Shown here: one piece after another, positions 25,932 through 34,617 of the stretch
Layout of the letters: the number at the start of each line of letters is the position of its first letter
How positions within the stretch are numbered: the stretch's first letter is position 1
NCBI GenBank assembly: GCA_039933215.1
Contig: JBDTOO010000013.1
Location: forward strand, 8,028-72,027
DNA: 64,000 nucleotides
Reading direction: 5' to 3'
DNA from: JALYUA01 sp039933215
GTDB taxonomy: Bacteria > Acidobacteriota > Thermoanaerobaculia > UBA5066 > Gp7-AA6
Translations under genes and position numbers: made by a program
The notes under the pieces: generated by a model
The model's database searches: none
What the model was told of the DNA's origin: nothing
What the model saw: the letters and a program-made list of their open reading frames with translations, nothing else

Positions 25932-26996
25932 TTAAGGGCGTTTCTGCCGGTCGCGCCGGAGGTACCGGTAGTCCGGGACGTGATATTCCTTGAGCTTCGC
26001 GATCAGGGAGCCGCGCGAGATGTTCAGGATCTCGGCGCCACGGCTCTGATTCCCTTCGACGCGACGCATCGCCCGGTCGATGACTTCCCGTTCGACGGTC
26101 TCGACGATCTTCTTCAGGTCGTCCGTCTGGCGAAGAACCGAGTCGATCTCGCCGGGAGCCTGCTCCCGAGCGGGGACCAGGACCGGCACCGGAACGCCCG
26201 CGGGCTCGGTCGCCGCTCTCGCCGCGACACCGGCGACCTGGACGGCTTCCTCCAGAAACAGGATCGCGCGGGCGGGAAGCCGCGGCGTTTCGCGAACGAG
26301 TATGGCGAGCGCGCTTTCGGCCACGAGCGGCTCGACGACGAGCGTCAGCACGCCTGCGACGCTCTCCGAGCGCACGACGCGCTCTCCCCCGCGCGCTTCC
26401 GCGACGAGCTGGGGCGGAAGCGCGGGCTGCTCTGAGAAGGTCGAGGCGATCGGACGGAACCCGTGGGCCGCCGATAGCTCGCCGACCGCCCATTCGCTCG
26501 GCGCGAACTCGCGGTCGAAGAAATCCACCAGCGCCGTCGCGAGATCCTCCGGCGAGCCGTGCTCCCGGGAGATGCGGTACGCGGAGAGACGCAGGGAGCG
26601 ATAGTCGATCTCCGTCGCAGGGGCGACCGAGATCGCCGCGGGCGCATGGGACCCCATGAACGCGGCGGAATCGACGATCGGCGTTCCCTGGGATGGAGTC
26701 TGGCGGCCCGGCTGGATCTGGATGACGGTGATCGTGGCCTCGCCGACGGCGATGCGGTCTCCGGGAGCGATCGGGCCTCCGGAGAACTCGCGGCCGTTGA
26801 CCGTGACGGCGTCCACGCCCTTGAAGAGGTCGACCTGGTAGCGGCCGTCCTTCTCGAAAATCCGGAGGTGGCGCCCGGCGACGCCCCGCGCCCGGACGAC
26901 GACCTCGTTGCCGGAAGACGCGCCGACTGTCACGGCGGCTCCCAGAACGCGGTGCACTTCGGCCCCACCCGCTTTCCGGACTTCCAAGCTCAGCAT
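25932..26996 (-). CDS. FHA-domain regulator with C-terminal Fis-type helix-turn-helix
   Basis: A 354-residue protein. Residues about 1-90 form an FHA phosphothreonine-binding domain (VTVGASSGNEVVVRARGV, then GRHLRIFEKDGRYQVD). Residues about 130-270 look like a GAF-type sensor (LATALVDFFDREF to LAILVRETP). The last 65 residues carry a Fis-type DNA-binding helix-turn-helix (GNQSRGAEILNISRGSLIAKL), as in sigma-54 activators. The AAA+ domain that activators of that class need is absent, so it cannot remodel sigma-54 polymerase itself. It is convergent with the exosortase operon and divergent from smc. Its target genes are unknown. Confidence 0.82.
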   Translation of the reverse strand: MLSLEVRKAGGAEVHRVLGAAVTVGASSGNEVVVRARGVAGRHLRIFEKDGRYQVDLFKGVDAVTVNGREFSGGPIAPGDRIAVGEATITVIQIQPGRQTPSQGTPIVDSAAFMGSHAPAAISVAPATEIDYRSLRLSAYRISREHGSPEDLATALVDFFDREFAPSEWAVGELSAAHGFRPIASTFSEQPALPPQLVAEARGGERVVRSESVAGVLTLVVEPLVAESALAILVRETPRLPARAILFLEEAVQVAGVAARAATEPAGVPVPVLVPAREQAPGEIDSVLRQTDDLKKIVETVEREVIDRAMRRVEGNQSRGAEILNISRGSLIAKLKEYHVPDYRYLRRDRQKRP

Positions 26997-27191
26997 GATT
27001 TATTCGTGTTGATCCATGTGAACCCTACACCATGTCGCTCCGGGGAGCAAAAAAGCCTGCCCCGCCGACGCGAGCCGTCCCCGGGCCGACGCGCAGCCCG
27101 GTCTCCTCCACCGGATGTGGTACCCGCGAAGCCTGGGACCCCCAAGATTTAGTGGCGCGCGCGGATTCCGTTTGCTAGATTCGTGAACACG

Positions 27192-30100
27192 ATGTTCAAA
27201 CTCGAGCGCGTGCAGATCTCGGGCTTCAAGTCCTTCTACGACCAGGTCGACCTCGCCTTCCCCGGCAACGTGACCGCTGTCGTCGGCCCCAACGGGTGCG
27301 GCAAATCGAACATCAGCGACGCCGTTTCCTGGGCGCTCGGCGAACAGAGCGCGAAAACGCTGCGCGGCGAGCGGATGGACGACGTCATCTTCAACGGCTC
27401 CTCCAAGCGGCGGCCGCTCGGGATGGCCGAGGTGATCCTCACGCTCTCGACCCGCGCCGCTCGGAAACCCCCGGCGGGCGAGGTGGATTCCGAGACGTCC
27501 GGCAGCGCGGATGCGCACGGGAACGGAAATGGGAATGGGAACGGAAACGGCCACGCCGCCGCCCCGGACGCCGAGACGCTGCGGATCGGCCGGAGGGTGT
27601 ACCGGGAAGGAACAGGCGAGTATTTCTTGAACGATAAGCAGGTCCGCCTGAAGGACATCCAGGACCGGCTTCTCGGAACGGGTCTCGGCGTCCGGGCGTA
27701 CTCGGTCATCGAGCAGGGCCGCATCGACCAGGTTCTCTCGACGAAGCCCCAGGACCGCCGCCGTCTCATCGAAGAGGCGGCCGGCATCACCCGCTACCGG
27801 ATGAAGAAGCGCCTCGCCGAGACGAAGCTCGAAGAGACGCGCGGCAATCTCCTCCGGATCTCGGACATCGTCTCCGAGATCGAGCGCAACGTCTCGTCGC
27901 TCAAGCGTCAGGCCTCCCGCGCCGCGCGGTACAAGGAGCAGACGGGTGCGCTTCGCGGGCGCAAAGCCGCGCTCGCGCGGACGCGGCACGACGTGCTGCA
28001 CGCCTCACTCGCCGAAGCCGAGCGCGCCCGAAACGTCCGGCGCGACCGCGAGGCCGAGGCGGCAGCGGCGCTCGGCCGCGCGGAGTCGGAGCTCGCGTCC
28101 GCCCGGCTGGCCGCCGCGGAGATCCAGACGGAGCGGGACCGGCTGCGCGACGCGGTCTCCGCGCTGGAGAACGCGATCCAGCGGGACGACGCACTCATCG
28201 AGTCCAACCGCCGCGCGTCCACGGACCTCGCCGAACGGCGCGAGTCGCTCGATCGCGAAGGGCGCGACGTGACCGAGGAGCAGACGCGTTCCGCGCAAGA
28301 GCTCGCCGAGCTCGACGAGCGGCTCGAGAGAGCCGTCGTCGAGGCGAGATCGCGTTCGCATGCCCGCGAGGAGGCGGACGAGCGAGCCGCCGCAGCGGCC
28401 GCCGCGTTTTCGCGGCTCGAGGGGGCGCTCGAGCAGGCGCGCGAAGCGGCGCTCGTCGCGGCCGGAGAGCGGGTGGCGGCGCGCAACGCCCGCCACGAGG
28501 TCGACCTCGAAGCCTCCCGCGTCGCCGCCTCCCTGGCGCGGCTCGAAGAGGCCCACGGGCGCGCGGCCGCCGAGCTCGCGCTCAGGCAGGCGGAGGTCGA
28601 GCGCGCCGGGGAAGAGGAGCGGCGGCTGTCCGAGGACGCCGCGGAGGCGCGCCGCGAGACCGAGACCTGGGAAGCGGAGCTCGCGCGCATCGCCGCCGCC
28701 CTCTCGGAGGCGGAAGTGTCGCGGGAGACCGTCCGCGAAGCGCTGTCGGTCGCGGACCACCGGCTCGGCGCCTTGAGCGAGATCTGGAAGAGCCGGCAGG
28801 GAAACGTCCATTCCGTGCGAGGCGCACTCGGTGCGGCGGGCATCGCGGAGTCGGGCGCGCTGGCGGACCGGCTGCGCCCGGCGTCCGGGTGGGAAGAGGC
28901 CGTCGACCTGCTTCTCGGCGACGACGTCGAGGCGATCCTCGCCGGGGGAGACGCGCGGGCCGCGGTCGGGGCGTCCCGGGGTCTCGCGGCGGCGAGCTTC
29001 GTCCGGACCGACTGGACGCTCGACGCGGCGCCCGCCCCGGTCGGCGGCGCGCGGGGAGGTTGGGAGGTCGCCCTCGCCAACCACGGCGAGCTGACCGCCG
29101 CCGAGCGCGCGGCGCTCCCTCCGGTCTCCTTTGTGGACTCGCTCGAGGACGCGCTCGCGCTCGCTCCCCGGTTCCCGTGGTCGACCTTCGTGACCCGGCA
29201 GCGCGAGCTCGTCCGGGGCTCGCTCGTGCGTGTGGTGCATGCCCCGCCCGAAGCGGGCGGGATGTTCGCCCTCCGCCGCGAGATGGACCGGCTGGAGGCC
29301 GACGCCGCGCGCGCCCGCGAAAGCGCGGGGGCCCTGGAGCGGTCGCTCGAGGATCTCCGGCGGTCCCGGCACGACGCCGAGGCGGCCATGCCGGGCCGGC
29401 GCGACCGCGAGCGCGAAGCCTCGTCGCTCTGGTCGGGATTCGTCGCCCGGTTCGAGGAGCGGCGCGCCGAGCGGGATCGGCTCGAGCGGGAGCGGGTCAC
29501 GCTGGAATCCGAGGCGCAGGCGTTCCGCGAGGAAGCGGCGCGGCTCGCGGCCCGGCGGTCCCTTCTCGAATCGGACGAGCGCAACCACGCGGCACGGGAG
29601 GAAGAGGTCCGGCGGGCCGCCGAGTCGCTCTCGGCCGGGGTGCCGGAGTCGCGCTCGTTCGCCGCCGCGGCCGCCGAGGAGCTCGCCCATCGCCGGACCG
29701 AGGCGGAAGTCGCCGCGGAGCGCCGCCGGGCGCTCGACGCTGCGCGCGAGAGGCTTCTCGAGACCCGGCAGCTGCTGGATCGCCGCGTCGGGGACGCCGT
29801 CGAGGAGCGCCGCCGCCTCGCGGAGCGGGCCGACGAGCTCGCGCGCGAGGAGAGTGAGGCGCGGCAGCGCCAGGCGTCGAGCATCCGCGGACGGAGCGCG
29901 CTCTCGGAGGAGCTGCGCGTCGCGGCCGACGCCGCGGCGGAATCGGGCACCCGCGTGACGACCGCCGAAGAGGGGACGCGCCGGGAGCGGGAGGCGCTGG
30001 ACGCCGCCCGCGAATCGCGATTCGAGTCAGAGGTCGTCGAGACGCGTGTCCGTGCGGATCTCGACCATCTGGTGGCGCTCGCCGCGGAGGAGTTCGGCGT

Positions 30101-30791
30101 CAGCCCTTCCGAGCTGCCCGCGCCCGAGGACCGCTCCCCGGAGGCCCTCGCCGCGCTCGAGACGGAGGTGGCCGAACTCGCCGCCTCGATCGAACGGCTC
30201 GGTCCCGTCAACGTCCTGGCGCTCGAGGAGCATCGCGAGATGTCCGAGCGCCTCATATTTCTGACGGCGCAGAGGGACGACCTCTTGAAGTCGATCGCGG
30301 AGCTGCAGGAGTCGATCCGCAAGATCAACCGGACCTCTTCGGAGCGGTTCCGGCACGCCTTCGATTCCGTGAACGAGAACTTCAAGGCGATGTTCGCGCG
30401 GCTCTTTCAGGGCGGAGCCGCCGAGATGCGCCTGCTCGACGAGAATGACGTCCTCGAATCGGGCGTCGAGATCATCGCCCAGCCGCCCGGGAAACGGAAC
30501 CAGTCGATCCAGCTCCTGTCGGGCGGCGAGAAGGCGTTGACCGCGATCGCGCTCCTGATGGCGATCTTCCGCTACAAGCCCTCCCCCTTCTGCATCCTCG
30601 ACGAGGTCGACGCGCCACTCGACGAGGCGAACATCGATCGATTCACCCGGCTGCTCCGCGACATGACCGAAGACACGCAGTTCATCGCGATCACGCACAA
30701 CAAGCGCACGATGGAGACGGCGGACGTGATGTACGGCGTGACCATGGAGGAGCCCGGCTGCTCGAAGATCGTCTCGGTCCGGTTCGACTGA
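27192..30791 (+). CDS. smc: Chromosome segregation ATPase SMC
   Basis: Condensin-core ATPase organising and segregating the chromosome. Walker A GPNGCGKS is at residues 32-39, with long coiled coils from about 170 to 500 and 680 to 1020, separated by a hinge (ADRLRPASGWEEAVDLLLGD, around residue 560). The C-terminal signature LLSGGEKALTAIALL and Walker B CILDEVDAPLD complete the head. Length is 1,199 residues, typical. Residues 110-119 are a Gly-Asn repeat coded by a hexamer tandem repeat inside the N-terminal head. The ATG at 27192 is preferred to the in-frame GTG at 27183. TAGATT at 27176 is a plausible -10 box close enough for a near-leaderless message. Confidence 0.96.
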   Translation: MFKLERVQISGFKSFYDQVDLAFPGNVTAVVGPNGCGKSNISDAVSWALGEQSAKTLRGERMDDVIFNGSSKRRPLGMAEVILTLSTRAARKPPAGEVDSETSGSADAHGNGNGNGNGNGHAAAPDAETLRIGRRVYREGTGEYFLNDKQVRLKDIQDRLLGTGLGVRAYSVIEQGRIDQVLSTKPQDRRRLIEEAAGITRYRMKKRLAETKLEETRGNLLRISDIVSEIERNVSSLKRQASRAARYKEQTGALRGRKAALARTRHDVLHASLAEAERARNVRRDREAEAAAALGRAESELASARLAAAEIQTERDRLRDAVSALENAIQRDDALIESNRRASTDLAERRESLDREGRDVTEEQTRSAQELAELDERLERAVVEARSRSHAREEADERAAAAAAAFSRLEGALEQAREAALVAAGERVAARNARHEVDLEASRVAASLARLEEAHGRAAAELALRQAEVERAGEEERRLSEDAAEARRETETWEAELARIAAALSEAEVSRETVREALSVADHRLGALSEIWKSRQGNVHSVRGALGAAGIAESGALADRLRPASGWEEAVDLLLGDDVEAILAGGDARAAVGASRGLAAASFVRTDWTLDAAPAPVGGARGGWEVALANHGELTAAERAALPPVSFVDSLEDALALAPRFPWSTFVTRQRELVRGSLVRVVHAPPEAGGMFALRREMDRLEADAARARESAGALERSLEDLRRSRHDAEAAMPGRRDREREASSLWSGFVARFEERRAERDRLERERVTLESEAQAFREEAARLAARRSLLESDERNHAAREEEVRRAAESLSAGVPESRSFAAAAAEELAHRRTEAEVAAERRRALDAARERLLETRQLLDRRVGDAVEERRRLAERADELAREESEARQRQASSIRGRSALSEELRVAADAAAESGTRVTTAEEGTRREREALDAARESRFESEVVETRVRADLDHLVALAAEEFGVSPSELPAPEDRSPEALAALETEVAELAASIERLGPVNVLALEEHREMSERLIFLTAQRDDLLKSIAELQESIRKINRTSSERFRHAFDSVNENFKAMFARLFQGGAAEMRLLDENDVLESGVEIIAQPPGKRNQSIQLLSGGEKALTAIALLMAIFRYKPSPFCILDEVDAPLDEANIDRFTRLLRDMTEDTQFIAITHNKRTMETADVMYGVTMEEPGCSKIVSVRFD
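27519..27548 (+). repeat. Hexamer tandem repeat in smc coding (Gly-Asn)5
   Basis: Five units of the form GG(G/A)AA(C/T) lie in frame and encode alternating Gly and Asn at residues 110-119 of the SMC head. The AT content is locally higher than in the surrounding gene. Confidence 0.85.
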
Positions 30792-30852
30792 CGGGTCGGT
30801 TTTCGCCCGTTCGAGCTCCTTCGTTGCGGATCGCCGCGCGGCTTCTCGAATA

Positions 30853-30881
30853 CTGACAACGGCGGACCGCTCCTGTATCAT
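30853..30881 (+). promoter_or_regulatory. Sigma-70 type promoter of the tRNA-Thr gene
   Basis: CTGACA (30853-30858) and TATCAT (30876-30881) are spaced by 17 nt. Transcription would start near 30888, about 10 nt before the tRNA 5' end. Confidence 0.65.
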
Positions 30882-30898
30882 CCGCCGCTCGGCCTCGG

Positions 30899-30974
30899 GC
30901 CGACGTAGCTCAGTTGGTAGAGCAGCGGTTTCGTAAACCGCAGGTCGCCGGTTCAAGTCCGGCCGTCGGCTCCA
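30899..30974 (+). tRNA. tRNA-Thr (anticodon CGT)
   Basis: A complete cloverleaf: acceptor stem GCCGACG paired with CGTCGGC, D arm GCTC/GAGC, anticodon stem GCGGT/ACCGC around loop TTCGTAA (anticodon CGT, reading ACG), T arm GCCGG/CCGGC with loop TTCAAGT. The discriminator is T, and CCA is encoded at 30972-30974. It reads threonine codons of the GC-rich ACG type. Confidence 0.97.
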
Positions 30975-31049
30975 ACGATCCCTCCCGCCCGCGCCGCCCC
31001 GTCTCCCGACCCGACCGGGCTGGCAAAGTTTCTGCAGGAATTTCTCTCC

Positions 31050-31337
31050 ATGGGGCGCGCGACGCGAGACTTGAAATGCCGGCTGGAGCGATCCGGCCAC
31101 TCCGACGTCGTGGTCTTCCACGGGGACGACGGCGAAGAGTTCTTCGTCCTGCCTGCCGAGCGGCTCGATCCGGCGACCCTGGAGAAGCTGCGGGACAGCA
31201 AGGTCCGGTGCGCCGTCGGGGGACCCGTCGAAGACGGTACGGCCGCCCTCTCGATGCACGGCGAAGAGGGAGAGCTCCTCTTCGAACAGAACGTCTGGAT
31301 CCGGGCCGCCGCACTCGGACGGCTGTTTCAGAGCTGA
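31050..31337 (+). CDS. Small hypothetical protein (95 aa)
   Basis: A 95-residue acidic cytoplasmic protein (VVVFHGDDGEEFFVLPAERL in the middle, AALGRLFQS at the end) with no signal peptide or membrane helix. The upstream match to a ribosome binding site is weak (CAGGAA). It sits between tRNA-Thr and the convergent subtilase gene, ending 14 nt from it. Codon use and the absence of a better frame favour it being real, but I recognise no family. Confidence 0.5.
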   Translation: MGRATRDLKCRLERSGHSDVVVFHGDDGEEFFVLPAERLDPATLEKLRDSKVRCAVGGPVEDGTAALSMHGEEGELLFEQNVWIRAAALGRLFQS

Positions 31338-31350
31338 CGAGGACGGGCTC

Positions 31351-32508
31351 TCAGCCCGGAGGCGCCGTCCGGGCCGCCGCGATCGCCCGGCGCGCGTCCA
31401 CGACGCCGTGGCCCTGCCGCTCGGCGGGAGCGCCTTCGATCCGCTCCGCCGTCGCCATGAGGATCCCCTTGACGGCCGCCGGGCTCAGCGTCGGATTCGC
31501 CTCGAGCATCTGCGCGACCACGGACGCGACGATGGGGGCGGCGAAGGATGTCCCGTCGACGTGCTGGTAGTGGGCGGCGACGATCTTCTTTTCCCTCAGC
31601 CTCTCGAACACGGCCCCCCTCACGGCGTCCGGCCCGGCCTCGACCGCTCCGGCCGGCAGGCCCAGGCCCTCGAAGGTCTCGCGGGCCATCGCCAGAAGGT
31701 CCTCGTCGCCGGCCGTGGTCATCCGAACGAGCATCTCGGCCATTCGGAACTCGGGCGTGCCCTCCAGGATCGGCGCCGCCACCTCTATCGCCGGAGCGAG
31801 GAGCTCGGGCTTCGGGACCCCCTCCGGGGTGTGCCCGAAGCTCGAGAGGTACAGCGCGAATGACCGGCCGTCGTCCTGCCGCCAGTCATGGTAGCCGCCG
31901 ACGGTGATCACCGAGGGCGCGGAAGCCGGCGGAAGCGGCACATGCACCTCGGCGCCTCCCGCATTTCCCGCCGCGACGACGACCACGAGACCGCGGCGGA
32001 CGGCCTCCTCCGCGAGCTGGTTCACGCGGCTCGCCTCGAGCGGGGCTTCCACGTCGCCACCCAGCGAAACGTTCACGACCCGGACGCCGAGCCGCTCGAA
32101 GTTCTCGAGCAGCCATTCGAACGCCCGGCCGATCTCCTCCTCGTGGATCGATCCCTCGCGGCCCACCTGGACGAGCACGACGCGCGCGGACCACGCGAGC
32201 CCCCGATAGACGCCATCGGAGAGCGACCCGTCTCCGGCAGCGACGACCGACGTCTGTGTCCCGTGCCACGCCCAGGGGCGCGCTTCGTCCGAAGGAGCGA
32301 GCGTCGTTTCGGGTTCTTCGACCGCGTGGAACGCGACGAGCCGCCCGCTCCGCGCGAGATCCGGGTGGGGCGTGAAGCCGGAATCCAGAAAGGCGATGGT
32401 GACGCCGCGTCCGGAGAGCTCCTCGTGTGTTTCGACGCGGACGGCCGTCGGGGCGACGGCCGTCGGACCGGGTGCGTGGGTGTGATCCGTCGCGGGGGCT
32501 TCGTTCAT
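31351..32508 (-). CDS. Subtilisin-like (S8) serine protease without signal peptide
   Basis: A 385-residue subtilase with the complete catalytic set: Asp42 in AFLDSGFTPHPD, His82 in WHGTQTSVVA, oxyanion Asn182 in AAGNAGG and Ser321 in DGTSFAAPIVAS. No signal peptide, prodomain or membrane helix is visible, so the product should stay in the cytoplasm unless exported by another route. A segment of about 70 residues (about 248-316) between the substrate-binding region and the Ser motif is longer than in simple subtilases. GAAGGGAAC before the ATG gives a usable ribosome binding site. It lies downstream of a terminator and is convergent with the small gene at 31050. Confidence 0.9.
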   Translation of the reverse strand: MNEAPATDHTHAPGPTAVAPTAVRVETHEELSGRGVTIAFLDSGFTPHPDLARSGRLVAFHAVEEPETTLAPSDEARPWAWHGTQTSVVAAGDGSLSDGVYRGLAWSARVVLVQVGREGSIHEEEIGRAFEWLLENFERLGVRVVNVSLGGDVEAPLEASRVNQLAEEAVRRGLVVVVAAGNAGGAEVHVPLPPASAPSVITVGGYHDWRQDDGRSFALYLSSFGHTPEGVPKPELLAPAIEVAAPILEGTPEFRMAEMLVRMTTAGDEDLLAMARETFEGLGLPAGAVEAGPDAVRGAVFERLREKKIVAAHYQHVDGTSFAAPIVASVVAQMLEANPTLSPAAVKGILMATAERIEGAPAERQGHGVVDARRAIAAARTAPPG

Positions 32509-32552
32509 CGTTCCCTTCGAGAGGGCGGGAATCGGTTCCGGCCCGCGTCACC

Positions 32553-32579
32553 AAAAAAAAGGGGCGGGTTAGCCGCCCC
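32553..32579 (-). terminator. Intrinsic terminator of the small periplasmic-protein gene
   Basis: Read on the minus strand: a 7-bp stem GGGGCGG/CCGCCCC with a 5-nt loop (32561-32579) followed by eight T (32553-32560). It ends the transcript from 32604-32909 and separates it from the subtilase gene. Confidence 0.85.
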
Positions 32580-32603
32580 ATTCGTCCGCCACACCATCAC
32601 GAA

Positions 32604-32909
32604 TCAGGACTTCGCCCGATGCGTCCTCCTGAGCTCCGTGATCCACATCTTCCCGTCCTTCTCGACGTAGTCGAAGTGGACCGAGTCGCCCACCTGGAGC
32701 TCCGGCGCCGTGACGTCCTTCATCTTCGTCGTCTCCGTCCAGTAGAGCGTCCATTCGTCATTGTGCTCTCCCGCGACGACGAGGCTCCTCTGGTCCGCGT
32801 CGACCCGGACGATCTTGCCCTCGTGCGGGCGGCGGTCGGCCAGCGCAGCGGAAGACAGGGCGAGGAAAGTGACGAAGCCAAAGGCGCAGGCGATTCTTTT
32901 TTGCATCAT
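32604..32909 (-). CDS. Small exported beta-rich protein
   Basis: A 101-residue protein with a signal peptide (residues about 1-23, ending ALADR). The mature part HEGKIVRVDADQRSLVV to VHFDYVEKDGK resembles small periplasmic OB-like proteins of the DUF1344 kind, in which a short domain repeats the phrase KIVRVD...SLVV. The function is unknown. AGGAGG lies 4 nt before the first of two adjacent ATG codons (32909); the second ATG, 3 nt later, has even better spacing. A strong intrinsic terminator follows. It is divergent from the hypothetical gene at 32997. Confidence 0.75.
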   Translation of the reverse strand: MMQKRIACAFGFVTFLALSSAALADRRPHEGKIVRVDADQRSLVVAGEHNDEWTLYWTETTKMKDVTAPELQVGDSVHFDYVEKDGKMWITELRRTHRAKS

Positions 32910-32996
32910 GGGACCTCCTGTTCGCGGGAGGAAGGGCAAGAAGCGAGCCAATTCGCCGGCCGCGCGGGATGGTTCCGGTGTATTGTTCCTGACCGC

Positions 32997-33341
32997 ATGG
33001 CCATCGCCTTATCCGACGAGAAGCCCGAGACCCAGCAGAAGGGCTCGCGCGCGAACTTCCGATGGACGATGACCGAGCCGTGGGACGAGCGGCGCCTCGC
33101 CGCGTTCCTGATGACCAAGCACCGCCGCAACGACAACGACTGGTCCCGGCGCTCTTCCCCGTTCTTCGCGTCGCTCGGCCAGTCGTCGATCGAATGCTCG
33201 GTCCCGGTGACCACTCCCGAATCGATCGTGGACCTCGAACATCTCCTGACCCGCGAGCTCCTGGGGATCCTGACGGGCGCGAGCCAGATCCACGACGAGA
33301 TGGTCTCCGGAGCGGACTGGAGGCGGGTGACGCCTCCATGA
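32997..33341 (+). CDS. Hypothetical protein (114 aa)
   Basis: A 114-residue soluble protein with a basic middle (MTKHRRNDNDWSRRSSPFF) and a helical C-terminal half (VDLEHLLTRELLGILTGASQIHDEM). There is no signal peptide. The frame is open upstream to 32427, but that part mirrors other genes; the ATG at 32997 has TATTGT 10 nt upstream. It precedes the DGQHR gene on the same strand, 74 nt away, and could be functionally linked, though the latter has its own TATAAT. No family recognised. Confidence 0.6.
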   Translation: MAIALSDEKPETQQKGSRANFRWTMTEPWDERRLAAFLMTKHRRNDNDWSRRSSPFFASLGQSSIECSVPVTTPESIVDLEHLLTRELLGILTGASQIHDEMVSGADWRRVTPP

Positions 33342-33384
33342 AAGGGGCCGATGAGGGACCCCGGGCCGACATTTTCCGATCTTC

Positions 33385-33390
33385 TATAAT
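33385..33390 (+). promoter_or_regulatory. Consensus -10 box of the DGQHR gene
   Basis: TATAAT lies 25 nt before the ATG at 33416. Unlike many promoters here it leaves room for a leader that contains AAGGGGGG, a usable ribosome binding site. Confidence 0.55.
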
Positions 33391-33415
33391 CCCCTCGAAA
33401 TAAGGGGGGTCCAGG

Positions 33416-34552
33416 ATGCTGTCCGTTCCCTCACTCCGGCTCAATCAGTTCGGCGTGCGATTCTACGAGGCTCTGCTCTCCGGAGCCGATCTGCAGTCGC
33501 TGGTTGGGTTCGAGGTGCTGTCGTTCGGGCCGAACAGCCAGACGACGCGGGGCTCCGCGAAGCCGAAAACGAAGGCCACCGGGCGCGTCAACTGGGAGTT
33601 CCTCGAGAAGCGCATCGCCGCGTCGGAGCAGGCTTTCCAGCGGCCGATCATCCAGAGGAAGATCGAGGAGCTCGTCAACTACTACCTCCAGTGCGCGGAT
33701 TCCGGCACCCTGCCGGCGATCCCCGGCAGCGTCCTGCTCGTGTCCGACCGCCGGCTCGACTTCTCGCCGTCCAGCGGCCGCGCCGACATCGGGACCCTGA
33801 AGCTCCCCGAGGAGTCTGGAATCCTCCGCGCCCTGGATGGGCAGCACCGGCTCCTGGCGCTCCACCAGCTCGCCGCGAAGCACAATCTCAAGGACTTCCA
33901 GGTCCCCGCCGTGGTCTTCGATGCGCTCACGCCGGATCAGGTCGTCGAGCTCTTCGTGACGATCAACAGCAAGCACACGAAATTGAACCCATCGCACCTG
34001 ATCTCCCTTTCGGGCCGCCGCCTCTATCGCGACGAGAATCTCGCCGCGGCCCACGACGTGATCCGAAGCCTGAACGAAGACGAGCACTCGCCGCTCAAGG
34101 GACAGATCAAGGTCCTGGGAATCGGGAAGGGCACGGTCACGCAGGCCTCACTCGCCGACGAGCTGCGCGACGTCTTCGCGGCCATGGATGCCGCCGGAGG
34201 CCGCATGGCGCGCGAGTTCCGCGAGAACGCCCGCCGCTTCTTCTTGAACTACTTCAAGGCGGCGGGCCGCGCCTTTCCGACGGCTTTCGCCGGACGCAAG
34301 TACTCCATCAAGAGCTCGACCGCGTTGCGCGCCTTCATCCGCATCGTGCCCTACGTGATCGCGATGATCCGCAGCCGCGGAGGCGACGTCTGGTCGTCCG
34401 GCGAGCTCGACGCCGCCCTGCGGCCCTGGTCGGAGGCGATCGGCGACCGGCGGTTCGAGACGGAGACCGTCTGGAAGGAAAAGATGACCGGCGGCACGCG
34501 GTCGGCCGTCGAGATCCTCGCCAGGGAGCTGCGCCAGGGCCTGAACGCGTGA
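33416..34552 (+). CDS. DGQHR-domain protein (DndB-like), orphan
   Basis: A 378-residue protein with the defining motif LDGQHRLLAL at about residues 141-150 and the downstream TINSKHTKLNPSHL, both conserved in the DGQHR family that includes DndB, the repressor and DNA-binding component of phosphorothioation systems. No dndA, C, D or E, no restriction enzyme and no transposase is nearby, so this is an orphan copy. The C-terminal third is helical and basic. The natural role may be sensing or binding modified DNA or nucleotides, but that is inference. It has its own TATAAT promoter and a ribosome binding site. Confidence 0.8.
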   Translation: MLSVPSLRLNQFGVRFYEALLSGADLQSLVGFEVLSFGPNSQTTRGSAKPKTKATGRVNWEFLEKRIAASEQAFQRPIIQRKIEELVNYYLQCADSGTLPAIPGSVLLVSDRRLDFSPSSGRADIGTLKLPEESGILRALDGQHRLLALHQLAAKHNLKDFQVPAVVFDALTPDQVVELFVTINSKHTKLNPSHLISLSGRRLYRDENLAAAHDVIRSLNEDEHSPLKGQIKVLGIGKGTVTQASLADELRDVFAAMDAAGGRMAREFRENARRFFLNYFKAAGRAFPTAFAGRKYSIKSSTALRAFIRIVPYVIAMIRSRGGDVWSSGELDAALRPWSEAIGDRRFETETVWKEKMTGGTRSAVEILARELRQGLNA

Positions 34553-34617
34553 GAGGCCTCGCCCTCGAACATTCGGGCCGGAAATGCGTATTTCTGGACA
34601 GAGGAGAGGCGTAATCC

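Noticed and set aside
27908..30385. 825-residue minus-strand frame, extremely Ser/Arg-rich
   Set aside because: It is the reverse of smc coiled-coil codons (Glu, Ala and Arg); no domain and no start signals.
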